64,000 bases of DNA, from NCBI GenBank assembly GCA_009733745.1, contig WNWL01000002.1, positions 682,001-746,000 on the forward strand, written 5' to 3'. Below are positions 61,565-64,000 of the stretch, piece by piece; the stretch's first letter is position 1, and the number at the start of each line of letters is the position of its first letter. Below the pieces are notes generated by a model that searched no databases, was not told where the DNA came from, and saw nothing but the letters and a program-made list of their open reading frames with translations. The stretch comes from Oceanobacillus sp. HTM 045 (GTDB lineage Bacteria; Pseudomonadota; Alphaproteobacteria; Rhodobacterales; Rhodobacteraceae). The position numbers were made by a program, and so were the translations under genes.

Positions 61565-62878
61565 TTAGTGCGAGTCGCGGGCGAGGGCGCGCCAGCCGAT
61601 ATCGGTGCGGTTGAAGCCCCCGGGCCAGTCGATCACGCCGACGGCGCGGTAGGCGCGGTCGCGGGCCTCGCGGAGCGTCGCGCCGGAGGCGGAGACGTTG
61701 AGCACCCGCCCGCCGGTGGCGCGGGTGGTCTCGCCGTCCGAGGAGGTGCCGGCGTGGAAAACCTCCACGCCATCGACCGCGGCGGCGGCATCGAGATTGG
61801 CGATGGGCGTGCCCTTCTCGTAGCTGCCGGGATAGCCCCTCGCGGCCATGACCACCGTGATCGCGCTGCCATCGGTCCAGTCGAGGCCGACCTCGCCGAG
61901 CTTGCCCGCAGCGCAGGCGCGGAGCGCGGGGAGAATATCGGAGGCGAGGCGCAGCATCAGCACCTGGCATTCCGGGTCGCCGAAGCGGACGTTGAACTCC
62001 ACCAGCCGCGGCGTGCCGTCCTCGATCATCAACCCGGCGTAAAGGACACCCCTGTAGGGTGTGCCGCGCTTCGCCATCTCGGCGATCACGGGGCGCACGA
62101 TTTCGTCCATCGCGCGTCGCTCGACGTCGTCTGTAAGGACCGGGGCGGGGGAGTAGGCGCCCATTCCGCCGGTGTTGGGGCCGGTGTCACCGTCATATGC
62201 ACGCTTGTGGTCCTGCGCGGAGGGGAGCGCGAGGACATTCTCGCCGTCGCAGAGGACGAAGAGCGAGGCTTCCTCGCCTGCCATGAAGTCCTCGATCACC
62301 ACTTCCGCACCGGCGGAACCGTGACTTCCGCCGAACATCGACTCAACCGCAGCGAGAGCCTGCTCCACCGTCTCCGCGACCACGACGCCCTTGCCCGCGG
62401 CGAGGCCGTCGGCCTTGACCACGATCGGCGCGCCCCGCTCGCGGACATAGGCCGAGGCCGCCTCCGCGTCCGAGAACCGGGCCCAGGCGGCGGTGGGTGC
62501 GCCGCAGGCGTCGCAGACCTCCTTGGTGAAGGATTTCGACGCCTCCAGCCGCGCCGCCTCCGCGCCCGGGCCGAAGGCCGGGATGCCCTCCGCCGCCAGC
62601 ACGTCGGCCACGCCCGCGGCGAGCGGCGCCTCCGGGCCGATCACGACGAAGCCCACGCCCATCAGCTTGCAGAAATCGGCGACCGCCTTGCCGTCCTCGA
62701 TGTCCATGCGGACGCATTCGGCCACGGCGGCGATGCCGGCATTGCCGGGCGCGCAGAACAGCTTGCCGCAATCCGGGCTTTTGGCGATGGCCCAGGCCAG
62801 CGCGTGCTCGCGCCCGCCGCCGCCGAGGATCAGCACGTTCACCCGGCCATGAATGCTCGCGCGCACCGCGTCAGCCAT
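61565..62878 (-). CDS. purD: Phosphoribosylamine-glycine ligase
   Basis: GAR synthetase of purine synthesis, 437 residues, ATP-grasp enzyme. N-terminal NVLILGGGGREHALAWAIAKSPDCGKLFCAPGNAGIA, then VVIGPEAPLAAGVADVL, ATP-grasp core IVVKADGLAAGKGVVVAETVEQA, and metal site GVLYAGLMIEDGTPRLVEFNVRFGDPECQVLMLR. ATG 62878 has GGAGGGG before it; a GTG 12 codons later begins VNVLILGGGG and is the usual family start. Its 5' end overlaps the next gene by 8 bases. In this group purD and xseA are neighbours. Confidence 0.96.
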   Translation of the reverse strand: MADAVRASIHGRVNVLILGGGGREHALAWAIAKSPDCGKLFCAPGNAGIAAVAECVRMDIEDGKAVADFCKLMGVGFVVIGPEAPLAAGVADVLAAEGIPAFGPGAEAARLEASKSFTKEVCDACGAPTAAWARFSDAEAASAYVRERGAPIVVKADGLAAGKGVVVAETVEQALAAVESMFGGSHGSAGAEVVIEDFMAGEEASLFVLCDGENVLALPSAQDHKRAYDGDTGPNTGGMGAYSPAPVLTDDVERRAMDEIVRPVIAEMAKRGTPYRGVLYAGLMIEDGTPRLVEFNVRFGDPECQVLMLRLASDILPALRACAAGKLGEVGLDWTDGSAITVVMAARGYPGSYEKGTPIANLDAAAAVDGVEVFHAGTSSDGETTRATGGRVLNVSASGATLREARDRAYRAVGVIDWPGGFNRTDIGWRALARDSH

Positions 62879-63608
62879 TTCCCCTCCATAGCGCCACGGC
62901 GCGCTTCTCCGTCTTGAGCGGTTCCTGCCCGAACTCCGGGAACTCGTCGGCGAAGCGGTCCAGCACCGCCTTTTCCTTCCGCCGCCGCCCGTCGTCGAGC
63001 ACCGCCACGCCGCCGGGCGCGATCCGCCCGAACAGCATCGGCCCGGCTGGATAACGCGGCAACGGTCCGGAGTCGACCGGCGGGCCGTCGATGACCAGCA
63101 GGTCGATCGCGGCGGGCAGCCTGTCGGTGATGTTGCGGGGATACCAGCTCCCCTCCGCGCCCCAGGGCTCCAGCGGCGCGTCGATCACGGTGGCATGGTC
63201 CGCGAGGCCGAGGCGGGCGAGATGCGCTCGCGTCTCCCCGGCGAACTCGCGGTGATGTTCCAGCGCGTGGACATGGCCACGGCCCGCAAGCTGGCATGCG
63301 CGCGCCATCACCATCGTGGAGAGGCCGGAGCCAAGCTCGACGATGTGCTCGCGGCCCTTGCCGATCTCGCGGGCCAGCCAGAGGAGCAGGCGGTCGTCCG
63401 CCGACCAGCTCGTGCCCTCCGGCAGGTCGCCGGGCCTGAAGTCCAGCAGCTCCAGCAGTTTCGCGCGGGCGCTGCCGTCCTTCTCCAGCGCGGCGATCTT
63501 CCGGCGCAGCGCCCGGTTGCGCCGCGCCAGCCGCCAGCAGGCGCCGGCGAGGCCGAGGGAGACGGCGCCCGACCCGATGGCGACGATCGTTGCAATGGAG
63601 AGCGCCAC
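62871..63608 (-). CDS. Membrane-anchored methyltransferase-like protein
   Basis: A 245-residue protein: one N-terminal helix ([23 protein letters not shown]) with a basic stretch after it, then a class I methyltransferase-like fold ([42 protein letters not shown], then [39 protein letters not shown]). SAM binding is plausible from the loop ELGSG, but the substrate is unknown. Start GTG 63608 has GGAGGA before it; the longer open frame upstream crosses the xseA start. Its stop region overlaps purD by 8 bases. Confidence 0.72.
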   Translation of the reverse strand: MALSIATIVAIGSGAVSLGLAGACWRLARRNRALRRKIAALEKDGSARAKLLELLDFRPGDLPEGTSWSADDRLLLWLAREIGKGREHIVELGSGLSTMVMARACQLAGRGHVHALEHHREFAGETRAHLARLGLADHATVIDAPLEPWGAEGSWYPRNITDRLPAAIDLLVIDGPPVDSGPLPRYPAGPMLFGRIAPGGVAVLDDGRRRKEKAVLDRFADEFPEFGQEPLKTEKRAVALWRGNG

Positions 63609-63658
63609 GCGCGATCCTCCGGCCGGACACGCCGAGAAAGCCCAACCCGGAGGCCGGA

Positions 63659-64000
63659 TGGCCAGCCTTATCGACGACACGCCGGAGGGCGTCAATACGC
63701 CCGAATACACCGTCTCGGAGATCTCCGGAGCGGTGAAGCGCACGGTGGAGGGCGCTTTCGGGCAGGTCCGGGTGCGGGGCGAACTCGGTCGCGTCTCCAC
63801 CCCGCGCTCGGGGCATGTCTATCTCGACCTGAAGGACGACCGCTCGGTGCTGGCGGGGGTGATCTGGAAGGGCAACGCCCAGCGCCTCGCGGTGCGCCCG
63901 GAAGAGGGGATGGAGGTGATCGCCACCGGGCGGCTGACCACCTTCCCCGGCCAGTCGAAGTACCAGATGGTAATCGACGAGCTGGCCCCGGCGGGCGTCG
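63659..64000 (+). CDS. xseA: Exodeoxyribonuclease VII large subunit (partial)
   Basis: The first 114 codons of XseA, cut by the window end. [47 protein letters not shown] is the OB-fold N-terminus, followed by [26 protein letters not shown] and [23 protein letters not shown]. XseA with XseB degrades single-stranded DNA in repair. GGAGG lies before ATG. It is divergent from the methyltransferase-like gene and its 5' region is 50 bases from it. Confidence 0.95.

Overview
The window is a high-GC chromosomal segment that most resembles an alphaproteobacterium of the order Rhodobacterales (Paracoccaceae/Roseobacteraceae group). The reasons are gene content and order: phoH-ybeY-corC-lnt-XRE regulator-metK in one row, an F0 operon with two b-type subunits and atpI, a CcrM-type GANTC methyltransferase, a C4-dicarboxylate-type TRAP transporter with a DctB/DctD pair, a split MetF pair, and DNA motifs of alphaproteobacterial type (GTTC-N7-GTTC SOS box, a TGTTATGTTATAACA-like Zur box). 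There are no insertion sequences, prophage genes, CRISPR arrays or rRNA genes. One tRNA gene, tRNA-Arg(CCT), is present. No genus is claimed.

Layout. 0-7.5 kb: leuD and leuC (leucine synthesis) enclose small secreted proteins, an MFS transporter, a cyclopropane-fatty-acyl-phospholipid synthase and a DUF4242 gene facing an HxlR regulator. 7.9-11.4 kb: a split methylenetetrahydrofolate reductase pair and two tandem secreted esterases. 11.4-19.2 kb: a lipoprotein gene, then dctM-dctQ-dctP and dctD-dctB, with a sigma54-type promoter before dctP. 19.4-25.4 kb: the phoH to metK block. 25.5-31.9 kb: a flavodoxin-fold oxidoreductase, trmB, mbfA-like iron exporter, a DUF1330 gene with a methyltransferase, ahcY and an HD hydrolase. 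32-34.7 kb: the F0 half of ATP synthase, with its own promoter and terminator. 35-41.8 kb: transporters, asd and an MBL hydrolase. 41.8-47.8 kb: smc, a DsbA-like protein, dciA and mutY. 47.8-52.4 kb: an H-NOX sensor with its histidine kinase, AlkB and a 5'-nucleotidase. 52.6-58.7 kb: ccrM, rnhB, a radical SAM gene, a COG0523 GTPase, a LysR regulator, a methyltransferase and the tRNA. 58.7-64 kb: an M48 lipoprotein peptidase, a MOSC protein, purD, a membrane-anchored methyltransferase-like protein and the start of xseA.

Most genes are housekeeping, so the more unusual material is in the non-coding DNA. The main candidates are a threonine-rich leader peptide with mutually exclusive hairpins in front of asd (possible attenuator); an intergenic repeat of fixed geometry (hairpin, then a 35-nt box ending GTTAAC) found behind leuC, ahcY, a methyltransferase gene and, degenerately, the M48 peptidase gene; a perfect DnaA box inside a 12-bp-arm inverted repeat upstream of smc; three GANTC sites in the ccrM promoter; an SOS box at a radical SAM gene; and a 22-bp perfect Zur-like palindrome at a COG0523 gene. 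All functional statements are from reading the sequence; no database search was run.
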